From: JBMYQA01 sp049600855
Lineage (GTDB): Bacteria; Bacteroidota; Bacteroidia; Cytophagales; Flammeovirgaceae
Length of the DNA stretch: 27,446 nt
Assembly: GCA_049600855.1 (NCBI GenBank)
Contig: JBMYQA010000051.1
Coordinates: forward strand, 1-27,446
Direction of reading: 5' to 3'
A program made the position numbers and the translations under genes. This document shows, piece by piece, positions 14,928 through 21,570 of the stretch. The notes under the pieces are model-generated. The model was not told the DNA's origin, ran no database searches, and saw nothing but the letters and a program-made list of their open reading frames with translations. Every line of letters starts with the position of its first letter. Within the stretch, counting starts at the first letter, position 1.

Positions 14928-16297
14928 GATTTTGCTGTTAAATTCTTTACCATGCCTATAGGCTCTAAAAACACTTCCAGGCCATGCTTTGGACGAATGG
15001 TGAGCGAACATTCAATATCAATTTGTTCTTTCACCACTTGCACCTTAAAGCGTTTAAACACCTGAACGAGAATAACCGTCATTTCCATCATCGCAAAGTG
15101 ATTTCCAATACATATTCTCGGCCCCGCTCCAAATGGTAAGAAAGCATGTTTGTGAATAGCATTTGTCATCGCATCTGAAAACCGTTCTGGGTTAAAAGTC
15201 ATTGGATCGGCCCAAAACTCTGGATGTTGGTGCATCCAATAGTTATTAATGACTACACTATCTCCTTTACTAATATCGTAATTTCCAATTACATCATCTG
15301 TTAACGCTTCTCGTGCAATTGTCCAAATTGGCGGTTTAAGCCTTAAGCCTTCATAAATCACCTTCTTCGTATATTTTAACGCGGTGAGTTGCTCAAGCGA
15401 AACACGTTCACCTACTACTACTTGATTAATTTCTTCTCTGACTCGCTGCGCTATCGAAGGACTTTTTGCCAAATGATAAAATACCCAAGTTAAGCCCATT
15501 GCAGAGGTTTCGTGGCCAGCTAAAAAGAACGTCAACATCTCATCAACAAGGTGCTCAGTAGTCATTCCCAAACCTGTGTGCTCATCTTTCGCTAACATGA
15601 GCATGGTCAATAAATCTATTCCTTCTTTTCCATCATCTGTATGGCGCTTTTCAAAGAGAATACTGCGGATTAACGCCTCAAGTCTTTTTTTAGAGCGGAG
15701 AAACCGCTGATGAGCAGGCAAAGGCATCCAAATGGGTAAAGCGACAGGATTGAGCATTCTATCAATCATAAATTTGAGCACACTCGGCAGCTCTTCATTT
15801 ACAATACTTCCACCTTTTTCTAATGAATGCCCCAATAAAGCCTCACATACTACAGCCAGTGTACATTCAGAAAGTTCATTTTGCAATTGAAAAGCCCTAC
15901 CTCCTGCATAAAAATATTGCCAACGATACAACATTTGCTCTGTAGCATCGTGCATCACTTTCAAAAATGATTCTATTGATTTTTTGTGAAATGCGGGTTG
16001 CGCTAATCTCCGATTTTTTAACCAAACCTCTCCTTCACTCGTGAGCAGCCCTTCGCCTAACAATAATTTTAGTTTGCGATAGGCAGTCGCCTTGATGTAG
16101 TTTCGATGATTCGTTTGCAGAATGTATTGAGCAATCTCTGGGCGCTGTGTAATAATTACATTACGATTGAGAAATTTTAAGGAGAAAATATCGCCATACG
16201 TATCAAAACACTCTTTCACAAAACCTAGCGGGTCTTTGCGATAAGCATTTACATTTTGAAGAGGATATTGTTCGGGTAACTGTGGAATGATTTTCAT
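14912..16297 (-). CDS. Cytochrome P450
   Basis: 461 aa, soluble and complete. The I-helix oxygen-activation motif is AGHETS at 260-265. The K-helix ExxR is Glu316-Arg319 (YEGLRLKPP). PERF at 370-373 is the meander PxxF/ERF. The haem loop FGAGPRICIG at 389-398 carries the proximal Cys396. The overall pattern (EGLLTSEGEVWLKNRRLAQPAFHK near 82-105) resembles the CYP102/CYP4-like group acting on fatty acids or terpenoids. There is no fused reductase, and no ferredoxin or ferredoxin reductase beside it, so its electron donor must be elsewhere. Substrate unknown. A near-consensus -7 box (TAGATTTG, 16312-16305) lies directly before the ATG and an inverted repeat at 16369-16428 lies upstream. Confidence 0.93.
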   Translation of the reverse strand: MKIIPQLPEQYPLQNVNAYRKDPLGFVKECFDTYGDIFSLKFLNRNVIITQRPEIAQYILQTNHRNYIKATAYRKLKLLLGEGLLTSEGEVWLKNRRLAQPAFHKKSIESFLKVMHDATEQMLYRWQYFYAGGRAFQLQNELSECTLAVVCEALLGHSLEKGGSIVNEELPSVLKFMIDRMLNPVALPIWMPLPAHQRFLRSKKRLEALIRSILFEKRHTDDGKEGIDLLTMLMLAKDEHTGLGMTTEHLVDEMLTFFLAGHETSAMGLTWVFYHLAKSPSIAQRVREEINQVVVGERVSLEQLTALKYTKKVIYEGLRLKPPIWTIAREALTDDVIGNYDISKGDSVVINNYWMHQHPEFWADPMTFNPERFSDAMTNAIHKHAFLPFGAGPRICIGNHFAMMEMTVILVQVFKRFKVQVVKEQIDIECSLTIRPKHGLEVFLEPIGMVKNLTAKSKKPE

Positions 16298-16368
16298 CTG
16301 GGCACAAATCTAAGCTATATACTCGTATTAATGAGCTTCATAGTAGACCTAAAAGTAGTCATTTGTTT

Positions 16369-16428
16369 GACTGAAGCAAGTGATCGAAAGTATCTATCTA
16401 TAGCTAATTTTGAGTACTTACTTCAGTC
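16369..16428. repeat. Inverted repeat upstream of the P450 gene
   Basis: GACTGAAGCAAGT (16369-16381) and ACTTACTTCAGTC (16416-16428) are complementary at 12 of 13 positions, with weaker pairing continuing inward. It lies 72-131 nt before the P450 start, between that gene and the rpsP terminator. It could be an operator or a second terminator. Confidence 0.45.
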
Positions 16429-16439
16429 GCTTTGATTAT

Positions 16440-16467
16440 AAAAAAAGCCATCCTGTAGGATGGCTTT
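16440..16467 (-). terminator. Rho-independent terminator of rpsP
   Basis: AAAGCCATCC (16444-16453) pairs perfectly with GGATGGCTTT (16458-16467) around a TGTA loop. Read on the minus strand the stem runs into a seven-base T run that extends its own closing TTT. It lies 24 nt after the rpsP stop and shows that rpsP ends its transcript here. Confidence 0.85.
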
Positions 16468-16490
16468 CAAGTTTTTCAGAAGCACTTCAA

Positions 16491-17114
16491 TTAAGCTTCA
16501 GGGCTTTCTTCTTTCTTTTCCTCTTCACCAGCTTCTTCTTCCTTCACTTCCTCCACCTCAGCTTTTGGAGCTGCTTCTTCTGTTGTTTCTTCCTTCACTT
16601 CTTCAGGAGTAGTTTCAGCTACAACTTCTTCTTCTTTTTTCTCCGCTACTGCAGGAGTTTCCTCTACGGTCTCTTCTACTACAGGAGTAGGGGCAACAAC
16701 TACCTCCTCTACCACTGGAGCAGCAGCCTCAACTTCAACAGGATTGTCCTTAGAAACAAATAAGCTTTGTCCTAACTTAGCTTCTTTGTCTTTTCTCCAC
16801 GCTTCGTAACGCTGATCAGCAGTTTCTTGAGAAATTGCTCCTTTCAATACCCCTACTTGTAAGTGCTTACGCAACATTACACCAGCAGTAGAAAGAATGC
16901 TACGCGTAGTCTCAGTAGGTTGTGCACCTGTCATTACCCAGTGTAAGGCTCTGTCTTCGTGCAATTCGATATGAGCAGGATGTACATTAGGATTGAATGT
17001 TCCCAACTTCTCGATAAAACGACCGTCTCTTGGAGCTCTTGCATCAGCAACTACGATGCTATATACAGCTTTCTTTTTACGTCCGTGTCTCGCTAATCTA
17101 ATCTTTACAGCCAT
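16491..17114 (-). CDS. rpsP: 30S ribosomal protein bS16 with long acidic C-terminal extension
   Basis: 207 aa. Residues 1-80 are a standard bS16 (MAVKIRLARHGRKKKAVYSIVVADARAPRDGRFIEKLGTFNP), a small-subunit assembly protein. About residues 80-130 form a conserved helical addition, and residues 131-207 are a low-complexity Glu/Val/Ala/Pro tail, strongly acidic. Extended bS16 is known in Bacteroidota, though this tail seems long. The usual partner rimM is not next to it; a terminator follows directly. The promoter at 17162-17192 and a small leader hairpin at 17132-17148 precede the start. Confidence 0.95.
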   Translation of the reverse strand: MAVKIRLARHGRKKKAVYSIVVADARAPRDGRFIEKLGTFNPNVHPAHIELHEDRALHWVMTGAQPTETTRSILSTAGVMLRKHLQVGVLKGAISQETADQRYEAWRKDKEAKLGQSLFVSKDNPVEVEAAAPVVEEVVVAPTPVVEETVEETPAVAEKKEEEVVAETTPEEVKEETTEEAAPKAEVEEVKEEEAGEEEKKEESPEA

Positions 17115-17131
17115 AAATTTATTTGTTTAAC

Positions 17132-17148
17132 TGGGGATCACGTCCCCA
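17132..17148 (-). promoter_or_regulatory. Hairpin in the rpsP leader
   Basis: TGGGGA and TCCCCA pair perfectly around a 5-nt loop within the leader, between the promoter and the rpsP ATG (17114). Ribosomal protein leaders often hold autoregulatory structures. This one is short, and its role is inference. Confidence 0.4.
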
Positions 17149-17161
17149 AAAATTCGGGCTG

Positions 17162-17192
17162 CAAATATAATCATTAATACATAAGTCTGAAA
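17162..17192 (-). promoter_or_regulatory. Promoter of rpsP
   Basis: On the minus strand TTTC (17192-17189), a 19-nt spacer and TATATTTG (17169-17162) match the Bacteroidota consensus with one mismatch in the -33 box. It predicts a leader of roughly 40 nt. Confidence 0.6.
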
Positions 17193-17200
17193 GATCACAT

Positions 17201-17241
17201 AAAAAAAAGACACCATCATTTTTGATTCGTGTCTTTTTTTT
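17201..17241 (-). terminator. Terminator after atpZ, overlapping its 3' end
   Basis: The arms at 17201-17213 and 17229-17241 (AAAAAAGACAC / GTGTCTTTTTT) pair perfectly. On the minus strand the 3' arm is followed by more T-rich sequence. The 5' arm of the transcript lies in the last codons of atpZ (stop at 17216-17218). Confidence 0.8.
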
Positions 17242-17446
17242 CATCATTTATCTTTTTTATGCCCCGAATTAATAAAATAATTGAGGTTAATACACCAAGT
17301 AACATCAACAGCAGTGTAAAATAGGCTTTGTTTGTGTTTAAGTATTCATCCAAATAGTTTCCCAACCAAGCACAGATCAGTATAGAGGCAATCATTTGAA
17401 AGCCCATGGTAGAATACTTGATATACGCATTAAACTGCCGCTTCAA
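17216..17446 (-). CDS. atpZ: AtpZ/AtpI family ATP-synthase-associated membrane protein
   Basis: 76 aa with two membrane segments (about 16-33 and 41-62) and the family pattern YIKYSTMGFQMIASILICAWLGNYLDEYLNTNKAYFTLLLMLLGV. AtpZ/AtpI proteins help assemble the F-type ATP synthase rotor and may carry Mg or Ca. The start is unusual: the frame has no ATG upstream of the conserved YIKYS segment, and the best start is a TTG at 17446, inside the end of the bactofilin gene (17-nt overlap), which suggests translational coupling. The first ATG (17407) would cut off conserved residues. The F1Fo subunit genes that usually follow are absent; a terminator and then rpsP come next. Confidence 0.85.
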   Translation of the reverse strand: MKRQFNAYIKYSTMGFQMIASILICAWLGNYLDEYLNTNKAYFTLLLMLLGVLTSIILLIRGIKKINDEKKDTNQK

Positions 17447-17861
17447 GCTTTTTCCCGCTTCGTGAGTTACTCTTTCCTAAAGCTTGTATTTTTTTACCAC
17501 CATCCATGTGCATGCTGCCATTAAATTTACCTCCAGCATCAATTATAATTTTAGCAGTATGGATATCTCCGTTAATTAATGCTGTCGATTTCAGTGACAA
17601 CATATCTGTAATTTCTAACTTGCCTTTTACTTCTCCTTCAATCTCAGCATTTTGCGCTGTGATATTTCCCTCTACATACGAACCATTCCCTAATACTACT
17701 TTTGACTTTGAATAGATATTACCAATGATTTTTCCTTCGATTCTGATATTGCCATAGGCTTCAATATCTCCTGTGAGAACAGTGCCTTTGCCAATTACAT
17801 TACTCAAATTGGCAGATTGCAGTTCCTGATTCTCTTCTAATTTCTTATTAAAAATACTCAT
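17430..17861 (-). CDS. Bactofilin (polymer-forming cytoskeletal protein)
   Basis: 143 aa from the ATG at 17861; a GTG two codons earlier (17867) is possible. After a disordered N-terminus, residues 22-115 are the bactofilin beta-helix, with repeated strands such as GKGTVLTGDIEAYGNIRIEGKIIGNIYSKSKVVLG and NAEIEGEVKGKLEITDMLSLKSTALINGDIHTAKIIIDAGGKFNGSM. The C-terminus is basic (GKSNSRSGKKL). Bactofilins polymerise without nucleotide and position cell-wall enzymes. The M23 peptidase upstream on the same strand is the expected partner, a pairing found in many bacteria. It overlaps atpZ by 17 nt. Confidence 0.93.
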   Translation of the reverse strand: MSIFNKKLEENQELQSANLSNVIGKGTVLTGDIEAYGNIRIEGKIIGNIYSKSKVVLGNGSYVEGNITAQNAEIEGEVKGKLEITDMLSLKSTALINGDIHTAKIIIDAGGKFNGSMHMDGGKKIQALGKSNSRSGKKLEAAV

Positions 17862-18213
17862 TGACACAATATGGTTAATGAAAAATCCTGAAAAAGCATG
17901 ATGCTACACTCAGTATTTTTATAAAATGCGGTACAAAGATATAGGTATTTGTTGATATAATGTGTTTACAAAACGTATAATTTATAACAATCGCGTGCAT
18001 TACATCAAAAAAAACTCTTTAAAATTAAATTTCAAGCAATTTTTAAACCAACTAATTGATAAACAAGTTGATAAGTTTTAGTAATTATACAAAATAAATA
18101 TGGTAAATTATTGCTATGTGTGTGTATAATATTATTGATCTTACCCACTTTTCGTCTAAAAGCACTAAATTCTACGATCTCGGACTCTTAGAGGCTAGTT
18201 TAAAATTAGTTTC
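17862..18213. other. 352-nt intergenic stretch between the M23 peptidase and bactofilin
   Basis: Very AT-rich. The only supported element is the -7 box at 17934-17941, entered separately. No convincing terminator for the M23 gene, no RNA gene and no credible open frame were seen. Confidence 0.5.
17934..17941 (-). promoter_or_regulatory. Probable -7 box for the bactofilin-atpZ unit
   Basis: TATCTTTG read on the minus strand is a perfect TAnnTTTG box, 73 nt before the bactofilin ATG. No well-spaced TTG is found upstream (the nearest is 27 nt away), so the promoter is only half supported. Confidence 0.4.
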
Positions 18214-19077
18214 TTAAAAATGCACAAAATCTTCTGGATCAACAGGATTACCTTTATGCCATAATTCAAAATGCAAGTGCGGGCCATCTGTTTGTTCGCC
18301 TGAATTCCCAATAATGGCTACTAAATCACCTGCTTTTACGACGTCTCCTACTTTTTTCAGGAGAGCAGAATTATGCTTATAAAAGGAAATCAGTTGATTT
18401 TTGTGCTGAACGGCAATGACATACCCCCCATCATTCATAAAATCAGCCATAATGACAGTTCCATCTGCGGTACATTTAATGGGTTCATTTTTCTTTGCGA
18501 CAACGTCTGTTCCAAAGTGGCGTTTTTTCACATCAAATGGGGCAGTGATAATTCCCCTTACTGGCGGAAAAAAGTGTAACTGTTGTAAGGTTTCTTTTGT
18601 ATTGTTGCGCAAGGTGAGTACATCATAATCAGTATCTTCAAATTCTTTTCTAAACACAGAATCAATAGGCCCCATTCCCGAAATCGTTGCAGAATCTATT
18701 GTACTTTTTTTGGTTTTAACAGAATCTGCACCCCACTCATTCAAATCAATTTCTCCATTAATAATCTTTCGAATGTTTTCCTGATGCATGGCATGCGTTG
18801 TGGTTAAATGGTTCAAAGAATCTATTTTATTCTCTAAAGCACTTAACTGTATTTTTGTTTGTAGCGCCTGATATTGAGGATCTACCCATTTCGCCAATAA
18901 AGTAGTGATGGCAAAAAAGCTTAGGGTTACAATTACCAAACCTGTAACCACTAAAATTACAATGAGCTTTGCAGGGGTGAACGCAAAAGTCCTCTTCTCG
19001 GCAAAAGATTCTTCATCTCGTATAATGAGCAGATAACGAGATACTAAACGGCTCGATAATGTTTTTTGCTGTTTCAA
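18214..19077 (-). CDS. M23 (LytM-type) metallopeptidase, membrane-anchored
   Basis: 287 aa. A basic cytoplasmic N-terminus, one membrane segment at about 38-62, a coiled-coil stretch at 66-110, then a LytM domain at 170-285. All zinc and catalytic residues are present: His187 and Asp191 (HFGTD), His235, and His267/His269 (GPHLHFELW). It is therefore likely an active periplasmic endopeptidase cutting peptide cross-links in peptidoglycan. The start is a TTG at 19077; the frame continues upstream to a stop without any ATG, and homologues as I recall begin with the same KKKL...RYLLIIRDEESFAEKR type of sequence. Together with the downstream bactofilin it probably controls cell shape. Confidence 0.9.
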   Translation of the reverse strand: MKQQKTLSSRLVSRYLLIIRDEESFAEKRTFAFTPAKLIVILVVTGLVIVTLSFFAITTLLAKWVDPQYQALQTKIQLSALENKIDSLNHLTTTHAMHQENIRKIINGEIDLNEWGADSVKTKKSTIDSATISGMGPIDSVFRKEFEDTDYDVLTLRNNTKETLQQLHFFPPVRGIITAPFDVKKRHFGTDVVAKKNEPIKCTADGTVIMADFMNDGGYVIAVQHKNQLISFYKHNSALLKKVGDVVKAGDLVAIIGNSGEQTDGPHLHFELWHKGNPVDPEDFVHF

Positions 19078-19287
19078 AACGCAATTTGTTCGTAAATGAA
19101 GGCATAGGCTAAATAGTACTTCTTCAAGTGATTTTCTTTTTCCTATGCATTAATCTATTTAATAGCTAACTCAAATTATAGGTGTTTATTTTTAGTTATT
19201 GAAAAGAAATCCTTTTACACACCTCCTAAATGACTAGTTAGCAAAAGCCATTTGCAAAATTAGGGAATTATTCCTCAAAATTGGAGA

Positions 19288-19356
19288 ATGGCAAAAACAA
19301 AAGTCATCCGCTTATTAGTGAAGTTGTCTAAAGTATTAAAAAGTTTAAAGCCATAA
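19288..19356 (+). CDS. Possible small cationic amphipathic peptide
   Basis: ATG plus 21 codons giving MAKTKVIRLLVKLSKVLKSL-KP, with Lys/Arg every three to four residues and Leu/Val/Ile between them, i.e. an ideal amphipathic basic helix. GGAG lies just 1-2 nt before the ATG, too close for a good ribosome site. AT-rich DNA produces Lys/Leu-rich frames by chance, so this is a weak call made because of the composition pattern. Confidence 0.2.
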   Translation: MAKTKVIRLLVKLSKVLKSLKP

Positions 19357-19408
19357 AGGATTCTGCACTTTTTGATGATTCAACAACCGAAAAAATCTAG
19401 TGACTTTC

Positions 19409-19439
19409 CCCTATAACAAACCATTCGTGATAAACACTA
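19409..19439. repeat. 31-bp intergenic repeat, copy 1
   Basis: Identical over 31 bp to 23007-23037 (begins CCCTATAACAAACC, ends GTGATAAACACTA). With one gap the match extends left to about 37 bp. Inside it two ATAA(C)A-type half-sites lie 17 nt apart in direct orientation. It ends 229 nt before the secreted-protein start at 19669. Confidence 0.8.
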
Positions 19440-19668
19440 TTGTTTGGCAAGCTTAGTTTTACTTTGATGGATAAAATCGGTTTTTGATCATGTAAAATGT
19501 TAATTTAACTGCAAATGAGTGCTTAATTTACTATTTTTAATAAGTATCTGAATTCATTTTTAGATGAATAGGAGTGATTTTTGCTAAACAACTTTTAACT
19601 TCAAACAACCAAAGGCACTAAAATCATGTCCAATTAAAGTAGTTCTTTAACAGTTAATATTCCTTGCC

Positions 19669-20079
19669 ATGACTCTTAAGACACTCACCACACTACTCAT
19701 CTTTAGCTTTTTTGTTACCATTCCTCAAATTAAGGCTCAAGAAGATATCAAGATTAAAATCATGAATGCTACCCACCTGGAAAACCATCAGGTGGTCATT
19801 GCACTTAAAACTCCAGGCGAAAGTGATCCTGTTGTTGTTGAAACCGTTGACCTCGGAAAGTTTCGAGATTATACCAATGTTTCTGTACCACATTCAGAAC
19901 AGATTTTCCTCTTTGTCATTCCTTCAAGTACTACTATTGAAAAATTAAATCCTGTTCCAAGTGATTACACCGCCAAACTATATCCATTGGGGATGGACGG
20001 TGTAAAGGGGTGTAACATCGTCATCAGTGGCGATCATATTGATGATGTGCATTATAATATGACCAATATTCAGTGGTAA
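19669..20079 (+). CDS. Small secreted protein of unknown function
   Basis: 136 aa. I do not recognise it. Residues 1-23 form a signal peptide (MTLKTLTTLLIFSFFVTIPQIKAQ, cleavage after KA). The mature part is about 113 residues, predicted mostly beta, with one Cys (GCNIVISGDH) and a hydrophobic segment QIFLFVIPSS. It has no membrane anchor, lipobox or type IX sorting domain. It probably lies in the periplasm. The Rof-like gene begins 74 nt downstream on the same strand, with no terminator seen, so the two may share a transcript. The 31-bp repeat lies upstream. Confidence 0.75.
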   Translation: MTLKTLTTLLIFSFFVTIPQIKAQEDIKIKIMNATHLENHQVVIALKTPGESDPVVVETVDLGKFRDYTNVSVPHSEQIFLFVIPSSTTIEKLNPVPSDYTAKLYPLGMDGVKGCNIVISGDHIDDVHYNMTNIQW

Positions 20080-20153
20080 ACGCCATATTCTTCCATAATT
20101 CAAGGAACTCATCATGACTATTTATCTGTTCTAAGGAAAATAGATCTAATGTC

Positions 20154-20405
20154 ATGAAAGCTTATATCCCCATCAGTTGTAGTATTTACGATAAACTTGA
20201 ACACTTCGCTACCTTAGGTAAAACAAGTGAGATTGTGTATGTTAATGCCCTAAATAATACGGAAACAGTCTTTGATAAGATTAGCAATCTAATCACTAAG
20301 GATAAAGTAGAATACTTAATCACAGAGAATGGCCTCACAGTGCGATTAGATGATTTGATACGTGTAAATGGCGAAGAGGTCATGAATAGTGCTTGTAGCC
20401 TTTGA
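20154..20405 (+). CDS. Rof (YaeO)-like Rho-binding antiterminator family protein
   Basis: 83 aa. The sequence follows the Rof family through its length: YIPISCSIYDKLEHFATLG matches the E. coli Rof start (YQPINCDDYDNLE), DKISNLITKDKVEYLITE matches its central DLVSRKNVEYLVVE, and VRLDDLIRVNG matches the closing LRLDKI segment. E. coli Rof binds the primary RNA site of Rho and blocks Rho-dependent termination. The alignment is from memory of the E. coli protein, so the family call is good but not certain, and Rho binding in this organism is inference. A clear terminator follows. Confidence 0.75.
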   Translation: MKAYIPISCSIYDKLEHFATLGKTSEIVYVNALNNTETVFDKISNLITKDKVEYLITENGLTVRLDDLIRVNGEEVMNSACSL

Positions 20406-20415
20406 ACATAAAATA

Positions 20416-20447
20416 CTCCATTAGCTGATATAAAGTAGCTAATGGAG
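20416..20447. terminator. Terminator between the Rof-like gene and the MlaD-type gene
   Basis: CTCCATTAGCT (20416-20426) pairs perfectly with AGCTAATGGAG (20437-20447) around a 10-nt loop. Flanking A/T-rich sequence suits termination on both strands for these convergent genes. Confidence 0.7.
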
Positions 20448-20474
20448 CATGATTATTCTTAACGCTTTTGCAAC

Positions 20475-21437
20475 TTACTTTTTCTTATTCCTTTTTGCTT
20501 CTTTTTCTTTTCGCTTGGCTTCTTTATCTTTTTTACCAAAAACGGAGAATTGAACATAACGACCAGGATGTGCTTTCATATCAATGAATAAACTATCCAA
20601 ATCTTTAATCGTTGCATTCATGTTATCATAGATGGCTTTGTCTGTCATCAGCTTTCCAACAGTCCCTTCTCCTTCATTAATGGATTTCATTGATTTTTTG
20701 GCTTCAGCCAATGTAGCTTGAAGTTCTGCAACTGTAGCTGCCATTTCGACTTTTGTCATTGAATCTGCCACCGTATTCATCTTGTCTAAAATAGGATTCA
20801 TCTTTTTCTCCATTTTGACTAAGGCAGCAGAAACTTGCTGGAAATTCGTCATTATGGAATCCAATTTACTCTTATTATTGGCTAACATGGAATTAATCAG
20901 CTGTACGGTTACTGCTGAATTCTTTAAAATGGATTGCACATCACTCATTTGTAGCTCACCAATTTTATCACTCACTGAATCCATTACATTTCCCGCCTTA
21001 TCCATTAGTGGAGTAGCATTTTGTTGAAGCAATTCTAACATTCCTGAGGGTTTCTTGGATATCAGGGTATCGCCATCCTCTACACTTCCTCCATTCTTCA
21101 ACTGTAGCGAAATCATTTTTCCACCAAGCAACCCGTTATCTACTAGATGAGCTTCTGTTTGAGCACCCACATTTATTTCCTCATCTACTTCAATTTCTAC
21201 CAATATTTTGTTATTTACTCCTTGCATGATGCTAATATCATTTACACGACCTACTGTTAATCCATTGATCATCACAGGGTTTGATACTTGGAGTCCATCA
21301 ACAGTATTGTAAACAGCAAAATAATAGTGATTAGAAGAAAATGCATTGATCCCTTTCAAATAATTGAACCCAAAATAGAGAACAGAAAAAGAAATGACAG
21401 TTAATAAACCTACTTTAAACTCCTTAGAAATTTTCAC
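20475..21437 (-). CDS. mlaD: MCE domain protein, MlaD type
   Basis: 320 aa. One N-terminal membrane segment (about 9-27, inner membrane), then an MCE domain at 36-115: FAVYNTVDGLQVSNPVMINGLTVGRVNDISIM, VDEEINVGAQTEAHLVDNGLLGGKMISLQL. A long helical region at 140-290 follows, then a very basic tail (KKDKEAKRKEKEAKRNKKK). It is a substrate-binding part of a phospholipid transport system between the membranes. The start is a GTG at 21437; the frame meets a stop four codons upstream with no ATG, and homologues begin at MKISKEFKVG. No MlaE or MlaF gene is adjacent. It precedes convergent Rof-like gene and follows the MORN gene by 133 nt. Confidence 0.9.
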   Translation of the reverse strand: MKISKEFKVGLLTVISFSVLYFGFNYLKGINAFSSNHYYFAVYNTVDGLQVSNPVMINGLTVGRVNDISIMQGVNNKILVEIEVDEEINVGAQTEAHLVDNGLLGGKMISLQLKNGGSVEDGDTLISKKPSGMLELLQQNATPLMDKAGNVMDSVSDKIGELQMSDVQSILKNSAVTVQLINSMLANNKSKLDSIMTNFQQVSAALVKMEKKMNPILDKMNTVADSMTKVEMAATVAELQATLAEAKKSMKSINEGEGTVGKLMTDKAIYDNMNATIKDLDSLFIDMKAHPGRYVQFSVFGKKDKEAKRKEKEAKRNKKK

Positions 21438-21570
21438 GGCATCTGTTTAAGGATGAAACATGGTATTTTTGTAGTGATTTTAGAGACTTACTCATCTCAA
21501 GACTCCCCAAATTTCCCAATGTAATGGCTAACTTGCAAAATATTGGCAGAAAATAACACATGGACTTTGC

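Larger units (their letters stand above)
19078..19668. other. 591-nt intergenic region between divergent genes
   Basis: It contains the 31-bp repeat copy (19409-19439), a possible 22-codon basic peptide (19288-19356) and an imperfect dyad GCCATT / AATGGC at 19247-19292 with an inner AGGGAAT / ATTCCT. No tRNA or known RNA was recognised. In some Bacteroidota alaS is divergent from an M23 gene, but no trace of it was seen. Confidence 0.5.

Noticed and set aside
16410..16763. 117-codon plus-strand frame rich in Phe and Ser
   Set aside because: It is the antisense shadow of the Glu/Lys-rich tail of rpsP and crosses the rpsP terminator.
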